Shown here: one piece after another, positions 24,249 through 35,432 of the stretch
How positions within the stretch are numbered: position 1 is the first letter of the stretch
Layout of the letters: each line of letters starts with the position of its first letter
NCBI GenBank assembly: GCA_032622095.1
Contig: CP136068.1
Coordinates: 115,557,509-115,621,508, forward strand
Reading direction: 5' to 3'
Source: Siphonodentalium dalli
Taxonomy: Eukaryota; Mollusca; Scaphopoda; Gadilida; Siphonodentaliidae
Length of the DNA stretch: 64,000 nucleotides
Translations under genes and position numbers: made by a program
Notes under the pieces: generated by a model
What the model was told of the DNA's origin: nothing
What the model saw: the letters and a program-made list of their open reading frames with translations, nothing else
The model's database searches: none

Positions 24249-24604
24249 GTACCGTATAATACACCCAGACGTATGTGGCTGGGAGTCGAACATATTGCAT
24301 TCTTTCTTTCACGGGGCCATCTGTGGCTCAGTAGATCAGGTTCATAGCACACGGAGCCGCCGTAATCTGTCAAGCGACGGCGTAACTGGTTCTGTTTCTG
24401 ATAAGTGCACATTCGCGGTGTATGCACTGGGACGGCAACCTTATTGTTGAAAGTCGTCGGCTACTAATTGTCGAATGCGAGGTGATAAATTCTTGCGTTG
24501 TAGTGATTTGCCGTTGACATAAACATCTTTCTGGTCTTTTCTCCTATAAAACATACCACGACAACAGCATATATCAACGCTTGTCTTTCGTTTGGATCCA
24601 ACTA

Positions 24605-27389
24605 CACTGTTAAAAAAAATACCGTCGTTTCAAAGGTCTGAGACCGCGCAACATCGCTGCCAACTTTTGACCGTTAAACATACGGTCAGACCGTAGCATG
24701 TTCCACGGTATAATACCGTCGCTTTAACGGTCTGAGACCGCGCAACATCGCTGCCAAAATTTGACCGTTAAACATACGGTATAAAACCGTTACAGTAACT
24801 GGCAGACCGTAACCAGTAACTGTCAGACCGTTGCATTTTTTACGGTTCAGCACTCTTTAATTAATATCAAGACCGTAACTAATAAAAGTCTCACCAATGG
24901 TATTTTTCATTGGTCAACACCAATGTTTTGCTCTTTATTTGCTAATTTACCATATAGTTAGCCAGGTTCCCATGGTGACAATATGATTTCCCGGTAGGCA
25001 TTACGAGTCATATGTTTTTGAATGGTCGAAACTAGTATTATTCGTAACTGAAATATACATCTTAGTTCTTATGTTATGATCATAGTTTAGATGAAATGTA
25101 AATCATCAATGCATAAAGTGATAGACGATACTTATGAAACGTTGCAGTTTGCAGAGGATCAATCTTGTTATCTGCCTCATAGAATTTTATCCGGAAAAGG
25201 CTGTGCACGCGTAATGTGTTTGACTTTCACTAACTACTGTATAAATATGGCTGTAAATAAAAAACGATACTAGTAATAGCCGATAAGCAAACCCATCACT
25301 ATTCAGTTATGAGTAATACTAATTTCGACCATTCTAAGACATGAATCGGCATGCCCTTTTAAGCCATAAAAATAACAAAGCTACATGTTTCACAGTTAAA
25401 ACTCAAATGTATGTACATGTAAAAGTAAAATATCTTAAAGGCATACTTTTTGGTAACATATAATAAGGCGTGAAATTGTCCAGTCACTTGTAAACACAGT
25501 TTTTTTTTTAACAGGTGAATCCGTACAACATGACAATACTGTAACAGTCAGAAGAAGTGGTATTTTTAAGCGCACCTTTATTGTAATATTGAGCGTGCTT
25601 AATTTAGAAAAAACGTGTGATTATAGCACAATACAAAAAATCTGTCCCGCTTATTATTGCAATATTGAACGCAAAACATTGCGATACTAAGCGCGCTAAA
25701 TTTCATACAGACTCGATAGTGTTATATTTATATAATATTAGATAAATACTGTGCATATAGTGTACATATAGCATTTACAACTATAATTATATACATATCC
25801 CAAACATTGTCTCTATTTATACAATAAACAATATAGAAGAAGAAATAATTTGATTTAATTGTCACAATTTTGAGTGCAATATGTCGCAATATTAAGCCCA
25901 AAATATTGAGATATTAAGTGCAAAATTTTGCAATAATATCACAAGTGACATGCTTATAAGCGTTTCCACTTGCAATATTATTGCGATATTGAGCGCGAAA
26001 ATAGTGCGCTTAATATACCACTTCTTTTGACTGGTACTGTATATACCGATATCAATAACAGCTAGTTTGGATTGGAACCTTCAAGACAGCAGCAGATCCC
26101 ATAATAACTGTGCACAATGACTTGGCGACAATGTTCTCCTGTAGTCGTACATTTTCCATGCAATATCAGTGAGTCAGCCAAAGATAGTTTGATAAGAACA
26201 TTCAACCAATAGTGTACTCCCGGTAAATTGTCGTAATACCGATAACTTGACAATAACATGGCGAATAATGACAATGTCTCATATCCACACGTTTCAATGA
26301 AAATTGAAGAACACGGGATGAATTGGTCTGTGTAATTGTAAAGTTGGAATTGTAGATATGTGATCATCCATCACTGCGCGGCGTCAGTTCATTGTTTACG
26401 GTGTCGTTGACATTGACGCTCTTTTCAATTACACTGGTGCACACAGTACATGTATATCCTCTCTTGTAAATGTACATGCACGTGCTTTGAAACAATCAGA
26501 TTTTGAACACTGTCAACTGCATTTTCAACATTATAATATGAGTTGAGTTGTTGTTATTATTGTCACTATTGGTTGACATCGAAGCTCGTGTTTGTTGTAC
26601 CTGCATCCTCGTGTGTCAGTAAATGTGCCAGTGTTTTGATACTAAGTCACAGCACAGCACTGAATGAAATCAGACCATGGATCATGCCATGATCAGTGTC
26701 GATCATTATTTCTGGTGAAGTCGTGGCAGATGAAGAGCTCTAATTAGCATCCTTATCATCTTTTTTTTTATGAAGAATCCTGTATATATTATGATTCAAC
26801 ATAACTATACACTCCGGATGGAGGTGCTGCGCAAAATTATCGCAGGAATTTACAAATGAAGACAAGACAAGATTGGCATGAATGTTTTCGTGGAAATTGT
26901 CAATGATTAAGTCGATTTTCGCAGAATTTAAACTTGTCCGGTTATCAAAGGAACCGAAATCAGACCGTCTTAACAACTGTCCACAATCGAAAAGGTAACA
27001 GTTTCCCAAAAAACAACAATGTACGATCAAATATGCATTGCCAAACACAAAATGGAGTATAAATGAGCTGTGCTAAAACGAGTGACTTAACCCCGGATTG
27101 AGATAAGTTCTTTACGCATGCTAATTCGTACTATACGCATAACACATAATGAATGCCGGATAAATAATACATATTAAAAATCAGCAGAGTAAGATTCAGT
27201 CCTACTGTATTGAGTAATTGCCGTATATAATATGGTCCCCGATAAATATACTATTGAATTTTCACGTCATAACTTGGAATCACGAAAATATTTAATTTAG
27301 ACAATTTTCATGGGCACATAAAATAACGGTATGGGGCCGTCGATTATGACGGTGAGAAACCGTCGAATCGACGGTCATTTTTAACAGTG
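24605..27389. mobile_element. TA-flanked inverted-repeat element, about 2.8 kb, non-coding
   Basis: Ends are CACTGTTAAAAA (24605) and TTTTTAACAGTG (27389), each bordered by TA, consistent with a Tc1/mariner-type 2-bp target. Both ends are rich in ACCGT/ACGGT words. At the left an approximately 104-bp unit containing GGTCTGAGACCGCGCAACAT is tandemly repeated (about 24625 and 24727). No transposase is visible, and frames at 26062-26367 and 26740-27048 have no recognisable domain. Alternatively the ends could belong to two separate elements. Confidence 0.5.
25539..26039. mobile_element. Nested MITE with TA target (501 bp)
   Basis: Imperfect inverted ends CTGTAACAGTCAGAAGAAGT and (other strand) CAGTACCAGTCAAAAGAAGT continue inward as GGTAT(T/A)TTAAGCGCAC. 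TA is present on both sides (25537-25538, 26040-26041). The interior is full of CAATATTGxGxxxTTGAGCGC words. CAGTACCAGTCAAAAG-type ends are typical of Tc1/mariner-derived MITEs. Confidence 0.75.
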
Positions 27390-28457
27390 TACTGATATTA
27401 TTATTCAATATTGAGGCTTTTCATCCTTCCAGCTGCTAAGACATATATCGGACGTTATCAGTTTCGTGGGTGGAGGATAGACCGCGCAGAGGTTTAATTG
27501 AACTAGGAATCACTCCACTATAGTCGAAACTACAGACTCTCGGAAATAAGTTGACAAAATTGCCCAGATACACGAATCAGTTTTTCTCCCACCCACTACA
27601 CAGTTTAGCACCGGCAGCCCGTGTGGGATAGCTGGGTGTCTCATCCAACACGTGACCAGCTGTCTCACCCTACCCACGTGACTGCTTTACCTATTTAATT
27701 AAGAGCCTGAACTAATTTAACAATCCGTCATCATGTTTTGTGTCAACAAAAACAATGGCGACCAACCAGTTACGCTTCAAGTTTCAAGTAAATAAATACG
27801 GACGAATTTGTGGACGCTAAAACAAATGGAGATAAGCCTCCAACATGTATCACGAAGCATCTTCAACATAACATCACTTGCAGACACAGAGTTGCATAAC
27901 ATGTAATATAAACGACTCATTTGCGAACATATTCCATCAAACGGAAGGCCCCACGCGAAACTGGCACCGCTTGCACATTTCGTAACAGATAAACAATAGC
28001 CGCTTCACAAATGACGAACGAAATAGTTCCACATTCGAACAGCTGTCATCGTTGCAATAAATCGTCGAACACGTCTAACTAACATTTGTCTGTCATATAT
28101 GTATATACACGTTTCCTCTTATAATGGTAAAGATATGGACATTTCCCATGACAAACACGATTAGTCCAATTGCATATACTTCAAATCAATACGCGCGTTT
28201 CTCGGAATATATGCAAGTACAACGATGTGACGTATTCATGTCGATTTCACAAGACCATATCGATTTCACTGTAACGTGTTACTGAACCCTGTGCACACGG
28301 GCAACGCGCTTTGTTTTTACAGTATATACCTTTGGTATATACCGAAATAGTCCCAGATAATCACGAATATTGCATCAGATTTCTCCCAACTGGAATGTGC
28401 CAAAGATTTGTATAAAACGAAAAATCGGAATGAGGCTTTTGGGTTGGGAGAAAAATG
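27390..28457. other. Intron 2 of lectin gene 1, nothing recognised
   Basis: No gene seen. A small perfect palindrome TATATACC-TTT-GGTATATA lies at about 28323-28341. Confidence 0.45.
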
Positions 28458-28606
28458 ATCCATCATGACCTGGGATGTGGGCATGGAAAAATCTCACCCT
28501 CGGGGCCATATATTTGGTCTAGACACTCGGCAAGCCTCGTGTCCGTCCTAAATATCTGGCCCCTCGGGTGAGATGTTTCCATCCCACACCCCAGGTCATG
28601 ATGGAT
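28458..28606. repeat. Fold-back hairpin, about 55-bp arms
   Basis: The left arm starts ATCCATCATGACCTGGG and the right arm ends CCCAGGTCATGATGGAT. The arms include TCTCACCC(T/G)CGGGGCC and its complement, with a loop of about 38 bp. It is MITE-like, with no further evidence for a family. Confidence 0.85.
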
Positions 28607-29212
28607 AATAGTAACCTTCCCTCGACGTGTACCAGAAATACGCGCTTACATAGATTAGAATCAGCTCACGGCTTACGTTGGCCGTGTATCTTACCCACTG
28701 GGGCGGGGAGTCGCAGTGATATGGGGATACAATACTTCCTGCATGAGAACATAATATATGTTTTTGTCTTCTTTGTATGATGAATATCTCTTAACTGATT
28801 CTCAGATGTTCAGAATCTGATTGGTGGTCCCCGTATCCAGCGAATTGTACTGGACCCAAAATATCAAAGTCCGATGTTGAATCTGATATCCAGGTCTCGG
28901 GAAATGCAAGTATATCACAATTTTGACATTTAGCGATATTGGGATAAAGCTTTGGCAACTAACTTTGTACGTTGAGGCCCATTGCTGGCAGTGTGGGCGC
29001 GCTTGGTTCATGATTTGGGTGAATGCTACCAGACTGCATTAATCGACTTTTCGTTATTTCATAAATCGCATGACAAAGTAACATAGTAACGACATAGTAA
29101 CATCGTAAATTTGTCTCTGCTATTGATTTGACCTGTACAGAAGTATGTTCTGAAAACCAAACAAAACAAACAATTGAATGACGCAGTGAACAAAGACGCT
29201 TAGAGGCAACGG

Positions 29213-29830
29213 ATGTGTTATCCCACGCTGATAAATGATTTCCATTATGAGGATAGAAGTGATAGATCTGACGCGGCAGAACTCACACGCATATTTAGTA
29301 ACGTAGTGGGTTCTATTACAACGGCGCGAGTTGTATCATACACTCCTCGGCATGAACATATAATTCCAGTTCTCAAGCAATTACACTGGCTGCCAGTGGC
29401 GTATCGAATCATGTTCAAAATTATTTTGCTTGTATTCAAATCTCGTAATAACATGTCACCATTGTATATACAGGATATGATCAAAGACAGAAATATGTGT
29501 ACATATGGATTACGATCTGATAGCAGTATGCTTTTGTACATTCCTTTCAACAAACAGAAAACGTTTGGCGATAGGGCATTTTCATTTGCAGGTCCACATC
29601 TATGGAATACCATTCCACCTCACTTGAAAATATTCACTGATTTAAATAAGTTTAAGACCGGCCTCAAAACATATCTCTTTGATGTAGCATTTAATTCCTA
29701 GATATATGTGCATGTACATGTATTATGCTGATTAGGTAATGAGCTCGTTGTAATGTAAAGCGCCGTTGAATATGTACTCATAATATTGAGCGCTATACAA
29801 ATTAATTATTGTATTGTATTGTATTGTATA
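29213..29830 (+). mobile_element. Non-LTR retrotransposon (CR1/L2-like) 3' fragment with ATTGT tail
   Basis: An open frame to 29701 carries the conserved end of a LINE reverse-transcriptase ORF: HEHIIPVLKQLHWLPVAYRI, MFKIILLVFKS, GDRAFSFAGPHLWNTIPPHL and LNKFKTGLKTYLF. It is followed by AGCGCTATACAAAT and a short (ATTGT)n tail at 29805-29828, the usual simple-repeat end of such LINEs. The frame is unbroken over this fragment, so this insertion is younger than the other LINE remnants here. It is 5'-truncated and lacks the endonuclease and catalytic RT motifs. Confidence 0.88.
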
Positions 29831-30008
29831 TATTTTGCTACAGTTTCACAAAGTCCTTCTATTAATGCTGTAATTGATTTGGTAAGTGCGTTATTGGATC
29901 CAATTTAGCACCATATTCCATACAATGCGGGTCATTTGTGGGGATTATAGAAAACAGATTGTTTTTATTTTAAACGCCATATTGGTGGACATCTTTTCAA
30001 ATGATTGT

Positions 30009-30014
30009 CATAAA
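30009..30014 (+). repeat. Target-site duplication CATAAA (left)
   Basis: This six-base direct repeat abuts the first base of the palindromic element and is matched by 39763-39768. Confidence 0.75.
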
Positions 30015-30364
30015 AGAAGAATAGATGCCTCGTTAGCCTCACATCTAAAAATAGAATCTTTGGGGTCTAAAATTGGTTGTACTAAAATATTCCCAAAATA
30101 ACAAAACCCCAAAAAAATTTCAAAACTTCAAAAAAATTAAAAATTTGCAAACTTCCAAATTATCAAAACCCTAAAATTTCCAAACTTCCAAATTATCAAA
30201 ACCCTCAAAATTATTTCTCTAAAAAAAGTGTAAATAAAAAATTTATAACGAGTTTTCGGTTTCTGATAAACTCGATATTAAAAAATGTCGAATGTTAAAT
30301 TATTTGCGCGTAATATCTTTCGTAATATTTTTTGTTCAAATATTTTTCATGAATTTATTAATCG

Positions 30365-30592
30365 ATGTTTAGAAATATCTTTATTGGACATTGTGACCAT
30401 CGAAATGAATGCATACATTCCAGTGTTTTATCGGACGCAGTTCATATAATTGTCATACCTGAAAATAGACACCATTACTTTTACATAAATAATAAAGAGC
30501 GTTTATTCTTTACACTCTCTCTATCCCATATGACAGGTGTGTATTATCGTGAATTATTGGAAGTTTTGAGATGTACTATGTTCAATCCCTAA
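30365..30592 (+). CDS. Hypothetical 75-residue ORF, left arm
   Basis: This small frame points towards the element centre and is mirrored at 39168-39395 with two amino-acid changes. It has a Cys/His-containing start (GHCDHRNECIHS) but no recognised domain. It lies in the outer, otherwise non-coding AT-rich part of the arm, so it may be chance. Confidence 0.25.
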   Translation: MFRNIFIGHCDHRNECIHSSVLSDAVHIIVIPENRHHYFYINNKERLFFTLSLSHMTGVYYRELLEVLRCTMFNP

Positions 30593-30951
30593 CGGTCGAA
30601 AATTGTAATGTGAAATTACAACCCTCCAGAATGAATTGTCATATTCGCTGTACACGCAATCACACGCGACATTGGTGGTAACAATGTGTCTTTCACACCT
30701 TTGCTTTACCAAATGAATTATATTATTTCCCCGGTCACAGTTATATGCTATTCAGAAAACATATCGATTTAATGTCTGAACAAACGAGTTAGTATCAATT
30801 AAGGTTGATAAACTGTGTCATTCACACGATAATTAGTTAGCCAAAAACATGCATACGTCCAGGACACTCAATTATAGAAATTGCTTTGATGACATTGTTA
30901 TAACAACATTACGTAATAACCAATTATCGCCCCACATTCATACTTACGCTT

Positions 30952-31155
30952 TGGACATTTTATCAGTTTATCACGTGATCACTAAATGTGGCAATCGGGT
31001 ATCCTCCGATGCCTGCAATATATTATTTATAATAATTGGACTCATTGATCTCACGTGAATAATACTCTTAGTTGTTCCAATAAAATAGTTATCAAATTCG
31101 ATCACCAATAGATTTGACTGTGGAATGTAATGACCTTTAACTTATTTATCGATCT
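30952..31155. repeat. Intra-arm direct repeat, copy a (left arm)
   Basis: About 204 bp starting GGACATTTTATCAGTTTATC is repeated almost unchanged at 32257-32461. The following block (GGGACACTCATxATGAATGA, about 31160-31440) is repeated at 32860-33140 and partially at 32625-32760. The small frames in these blocks, including 69- and 92-codon ones, are repeat-derived. The same layout is mirrored in the right arm. Confidence 0.85.
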
Positions 31156-31481
31156 AAAGGGACACTCATAATGAATGAATGTTAACAATACAAGCGCACG
31201 AATGAAGAGCGTTGAACATATACGAAATTACTACACGAATGAATTGAACCTTGAAATTTATATTTCACATCTTACCAACAACAGCTACAGACATAATCAT
31301 AGTATTATACTGTCTTGCATGTACACACGCTATGACATCATTAAAGGTGGACAATCCACTCAAGGTGTGGCAACAGATACGGACATAGGCATATTGTTAT
31401 ACAGTCTTCTATGTACCCACGCTATGACACCATTAACGTACATTGGATGTTAGGTATATGACTCTTGAGTATGCACCAATC

Positions 31482-31975
31482 AATGAGAAAATGAGCAAAA
31501 AACTGAGCAAATGAGCAAAAAATGAGCAAATGAGCAAGAAAATGAGCAAATGAGCAAGAAAATGAGCAAATGAGCAATAAAAATGAGCAAATGAGCATAA
31601 AAATGAGCAAATGAGCAAGAAAATGAGCAATTGAGCAATAAAAATGAGCAAATGAGCATAAAAATGAGCAAATGAGCAAGAAAATGAGCAAATGAGCAAG
31701 AAAATGAGCAAATGAGCAATAAAAATGAGCAAATGAGCAAAAAAATGAGCAAATGAGCAAGAAAATGAGCAAATGAGCAATAAAAATGAGCAAATGAGCA
31801 AATAAATGAGCAAATGAGCAATAAAAATGAGCAAATGAGCAAAAAAATGAGCAAATGAGCAAGAAAATGAGCAAATAAGCAATAAAAATGAGCAAATAAA
31901 TGAGCAAATGAGCAAAAAAATGAGCAATAAAATGAGCAAATGAGCAATAAAAATGAGCAAATGAGCAAAAAAAAA
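31482..31975. repeat. TGAGCAAA minisatellite, left arm
   Basis: About 495 bp of tandem 8- to 9-bp words (ATGAGCAA, AAAATGAGC). Read on the - strand they give long LLICSFxCSFAHF-type frames in all phases, which are not genes. Just outside is TGAGTATGCACCAATCAATG, which also occurs beside a mini-array at about 34510. Confidence 0.95.
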
Positions 31976-32256
31976 TGGGCATACCTGTATGCAGGCCTAC
32001 CAGTGGATGAATAGTCTGTCGGAGAAGTACTGTGTAGACAGGTCTTGCCGGTAAGAGAGTCAGACGAGAAGTGAAGGCTCGGCTATTAAAACATAGTAAT
32101 GCGATAGCGAACATCAAACGAGTCTGCGCACGCATATCTGTCAAAAGGATACAATAGCAGTCATTGGTCAATTTATCCCCGGTGTCATCTCAGTACCCAA
32201 TCGGGACGAAGCCGAAGGTCAACTCATTTTTGTTTGCTCATTATAGTACGTCACTT

Positions 32257-32461
32257 GGACATTTTATCAGTTTATCACGTGATCACTAAATGTGGCAATC
32301 GGGTATCCACCGATGCCTGCAATTTATTATTTATAATAATTGGACTCATTGATCTCACGTAAATAATACTCTTAGTTGTTCCAATAAAATAGTTATCAAA
32401 TTCGATCACCAATAGATTTGACTGTGGAATATAATGACCTTTAACTTATTTATCGATCTAT
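32257..32461. repeat. Intra-arm direct repeat, copy b (left arm)
   Basis: Near-identical to 30952-31155. The pair shows that material was duplicated inside the arm before, or independently of, the palindrome formation. Confidence 0.85.
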
Positions 32462-33277
32462 GTTAAGACATGGTCTTAACAAAAAACTTGACCATAACAA
32501 AAATTACCTTACATTTATGCATGAATCTAATTAGACCATACGTAAATATTGTCAGCTTATCGTCTGATGAGCAAATCCGATGTTTATCAAAAATAGTACA
32601 ACTTCCAGTTGGTAATTACTCTTACGAATGAAGAGCGTTGAACATATACGAAATTACTACACGAATGAACTGAAATTTATATTTTCACATCTTACCAACA
32701 ACAGATACAGACATAGTCATAGTGTTATACTATCTTACATGTACCCATGCTATGACATCATTCGAAGGGGCAATACACTCAAGGAGTTAAAGTGACACGA
32801 AACAAGGGACGTGATGTAATATTGGTGTTTGAATCTTAAAGGAACACAAGACACTCTAAAGGGACACTCATTATGAATGAATGTTAACAATACAAGCGCA
32901 CGAATGAAGAGCGTTGAACATATACAAAATTACTACACGAATGAATTGAACCTTGAAATTTATATTTCACATCTTACCAACAACAGCTACAGGCATTATC
33001 ATAGGGTTATACTGTCTTGCATATACACACGCTATGACATCATTAAAGGCGGACAATCCACTCACGGTGTGACAACAGATACAGACATAGGCATAGTGTT
33101 ATACAGTCTTCTATGTACCAATGCTATGACATAATTAAAGGGGAATAATACACGCACGGTGTGGAATGTTAAAGTGACACGCGGTAAGGGACGTGATGTA
33201 ATATTGGTGAAACCCCCTCCCCACTTATAGATATATAACGAAGACGAGAATAACATGTTGATGAAGTTTATTGAAAT

Positions 33278-33847
33278 TTAATCATTGTCTGAATCTTCGA
33301 CCGTTAGATTTACTTCTAAGAGTTTCTTGAATTTTCTCATCGCTTCATCTGCAGCCCATTCATTATTATATCCGTGTTTGGTCAGTTTGACCATTTTCTT
33401 CATGATCATGGTATGTATGCGTGATGTTTTCAATCGATACTGGTATTCTATTAATCGTCTATAACTTTTGAGAAACAGAGCAAACTCTGTGTCGATGGTA
33501 TCCTCTTTTCCCGACATGCTCTCATGTCCCGAAATGCTCTCTTCTTCTTTCACATCATTGGTGACGCGTTTCATCATACTTTTGAATGTGTCCATCTCGT
33601 TGACACATCGCGCAGCTTTCTTAAGACCGAATACCGTTCTACTACCGACGCCATTACCATCTTCTGAATCTGATAGCGTTCCACGTTCATCTTCATCTGA
33701 ATCTAGAACCGCTTCGTCAGATTCATCGGTATCTTCTCCGAAGAGAGTTGGTTTTGTCTCAGACATAACTCCGTGTTTAATCTGTTTATGTCTTTGTAGA
33801 TTGTAGTTCGTCGATAAAATAATGCCACATAAATCACACCCGTGCAT
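33278..33847 (-). CDS. C2H2 zinc-finger acidic protein of unknown function (189 aa), left arm
   Basis: A single N-terminal C2H2 finger (Cys4, Cys7, His20, His25; MHGCDLCGIILSTNYNLQRH) is followed by an acidic Asp/Glu/Ser region (about residues 38-70), a charged helical middle and an acidic tail VEDSDND. It is probably nuclear, binding nucleic acid or protein through the finger, but no family is recognised. It overlaps the preceding 64-residue frame by 14 bases, and a TATAAGAG box lies about 40 bases before the ATG. AATAAA follows just after the stop. The mirror copy is at 35945-36514 with one residue difference seen (His/Asp near residue 105). Compact spacing and overlap look virus- or transposon-like. 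Confidence 0.65.
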   Translation of the reverse strand: MHGCDLCGIILSTNYNLQRHKQIKHGVMSETKPTLFGEDTDESDEAVLDSDEDERGTLSDSEDGNGVGSRTVFGLKKAARCVNEMDTFKSMMKRVTNDVKEEESISGHESMSGKEDTIDTEFALFLKSYRRLIEYQYRLKTSRIHTMIMKKMVKLTKHGYNNEWAADEAMRKFKKLLEVNLTVEDSDND

Positions 33848-34028
33848 TATCGCGAATTATTGGAAGAACCATCACTCTTATAAGTAGCGATAAAAAGAGA
33901 GAATAAGGTGTGGTATACAACCGTCGCTCTAAGAGTACGTTCGTCCCGGTGCTAGGGTATAGATATTTGACCGCCGGTGATTCAATTAATGCCAATTTAT
34001 CAGTATGGTACTCTATGTATTCATTCAT
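33834..34028 (-). CDS. Hypothetical 64-residue protein, left arm
   Basis: This frame starts 7 bases after the 107-residue gene and overlaps the zinc-finger gene start by 14 bases. The N-terminal half is polar (NEYIEYHTDKLALIES) and the C-terminal part hydrophobic (YSLFLSLLIRVMVLPII), possibly one membrane-spanning or buried helix. It is identical to the right-arm copy. Alternatively it could be an exon or spacer and not an independent protein. Confidence 0.4.
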   Translation of the reverse strand: MNEYIEYHTDKLALIESPAVKYLYPSTGTNVLLERRLYTTPYSLFLSLLIRVMVLPIIRDNARV

Positions 34029-34035
34029 GATTTGG

Positions 34036-34359
34036 CTAATCGTATGACACTGATCTTTTCATTTTCTTCTTATTATTAGACAAACCTCCATCAGACACTC
34101 TCTTGTTGGTTTGTTTGGACGCTTTACGTGTGTTTGTCAACTTATTTGCTGCAACTTCAGCCTTAGCCATTTCAATCGCTTGAGCGATGGGTGTCACCAC
34201 GTTAATAAGTGGTTTTAGAACGTCTTCTTCACTATCACTAGTTTTAGTTCTGTCAATAAAGTATCGACCCTGATTATCTGGTATTAACTTCCCATCAACC
34301 ATATCTCTGAAATGTTTTCTCCGCATTTCAAGATCTGCTGGAATATATGGGATCGACAT
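34036..34359 (-). CDS. Basic-tailed 107-residue protein of unknown function, left arm
   Basis: The first gene of the cassette, reading outward from the palindrome centre. The N-terminus (MSIPYIPADLEMRRKHFRDM) is followed by GKLIPDNQGRYFIDR, a helical stretch rich in Ala/Glu and a Lys-rich end with NNKKKMKRSV, resembling a nuclear localisation signal. I do not recognise a family. A TTATAAGAGGCGATAAA motif lies about 60-70 bases before the ATG and may act as a TATA box. The right-arm copy (35433-35756) differs at one residue seen (Arg13 to Trp). Confidence 0.6.
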   Translation of the reverse strand: MSIPYIPADLEMRRKHFRDMVDGKLIPDNQGRYFIDRTKTSDSEEDVLKPLINVVTPIAQAIEMAKAEVAANKLTNTRKASKQTNKRVSDGGLSNNKKKMKRSVSYD

Positions 34360-34605
34360 GTTTCTTCAAAATGTACAAGTCACTCTTTTTTCTGCATTTT
34401 ATTTTAGAAAGTTTATCGCCTCTTATAAAAATCGATTATTGGCCATGAATGCCAAATGCACCATGATAGTTATCGATGTCAATAATGCGTTTCGTTGAGA
34501 TCTTGATTGAGTATGCACCAATCAATGAGCAAATAAATGAGCAAGCAGGATGTTATGTCGCTTGGTGGCGGAGGTAGCATCACCAAATTACCCTCGGGGG
34601 ACCTC

Positions 34606-34670
34606 ATTCTGCCATCTAAAAATAGAATCTTTGGGTCTAAAATTGGTTGTACTAAAATATTCCCAAAAAC
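34606..34670 (+). repeat. Internal copy of the subterminal repeat, left arm
   Basis: ATCTAAAAATAGAATCTTTG and the following CTAAAATTGGTTGTACTAAA are shared with the outer end of the arm (30042-30100), in the same orientation. Each arm is therefore bounded by direct copies of a subterminal sequence of about 60 bp. Confidence 0.85.
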
Positions 34671-35120
34671 CCAAAACTTCAAAAATTTCAAAAAACTTCA
34701 AAAATTTCAAAAAATTTCAAAAACTTCAAAAATTTCAAAAATTTCAAAAACTTCAAAAATTTCAAAAAACTTCAAAAATTTCAAAAACTTCAAAAATAAG
34801 ACCCTGGCGGCGGCGGCGGCGGCGGCGGCATTGCGGTATTTTACTGCGGCGGCGGTGCGGCCGGTATTTTACTGCGGCGGCGGTGCCTCCGCCGCCGCCG
34901 GGGTCCGCCGCCGGCGGACCCCGCAGTAAAATACCGGCGGCGGCTGCGCCGCAGTAAAATACCGCAATGCCGCCGCCGCCGCCGCAGGGGTCTTATTTTT
35001 GAAGTTTTTGAAATTTTTGAAGTTTTTTGAAATTTTTGAAGTTTTTGAAATTTTTGAAATTTTTGAAGTTTTTGAAATTTTTTGAAATTTTTGAAGTTTT
35101 TTGAAATTTTTGAAGTTTTG
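34670..35120. other. Palindrome centre: GC-rich hairpin flanked by A/T-rich CTTCAAAAATTTC repeats
   Basis: The core 34801-34990 consists of GGC repeats, two copies of GGTATTTTACTGCGG on the left and their complements on the right, and a near-perfect innermost palindrome GGGGTCCGCCG/CCGGCGGACCCC at 34900-34922. On each side lie about 120 bp of CTTCAAAAATTTCAAAAA-type repeats. The two sides differ in GGC copy number and one short inner segment. It resembles an unresolved hairpin junction between two head-to-head units. Confidence 0.85.
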
Positions 35121-35362
35121 GGTTTTTGGGAATATTTTAGTACAACCAATTTTAGACCCAAAGATTCTATTTTTAGATGGCAGAATGAGGTCCCCCGAGG
35201 GTAATTTGGTGATGCTACCTCCGCCACCAAGCGACATAACATCCTGCTTGCTCATTTATTTGCTCATTGATTGGTGCATACTCAATCAAGATCTCAACGA
35301 AACGCATTATTGACATCGATAACTATCATGGTGCATTTGGCATTCATGGCCAATAATCGATT

Positions 35363-35380
35363 TTTATAAGAGGCGATAAA
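35363..35380 (+). promoter_or_regulatory. Putative TATA box of the right-arm cassette
   Basis: TTTTTATAAGAGGCGATAAA-type sequence lies upstream of the 107-residue gene start at 35433. A similar ACTTATAAGAGTGATGG lies just upstream of the zinc-finger gene (about 35910). The shared TATAAGAG core before two genes suggests promoters; this is inference from sequence only. Confidence 0.35.
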
Positions 35381-35432
35381 CTTTCTAAAATAAAATGCAG
35401 AAAAAAGAGTGACTTGTACATTTTGAAGAAAC

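Noticed and set aside
31422-32171. ORF of 249 codons rich in LLICSFxCSFAHF (and its mirror at 37621-38280), resembling a multi-pass membrane protein
   Set aside because: It is the translation of the TGAGCAAA minisatellite, open in all three frames.
34801-34990. GGC-repeat region as a CpG-island promoter or Ala-rich coding sequence
   Set aside because: The Ala-rich frames arise from the GGC/GCC repeats on both strands and have no start context; the symmetrical hairpin explains the composition.
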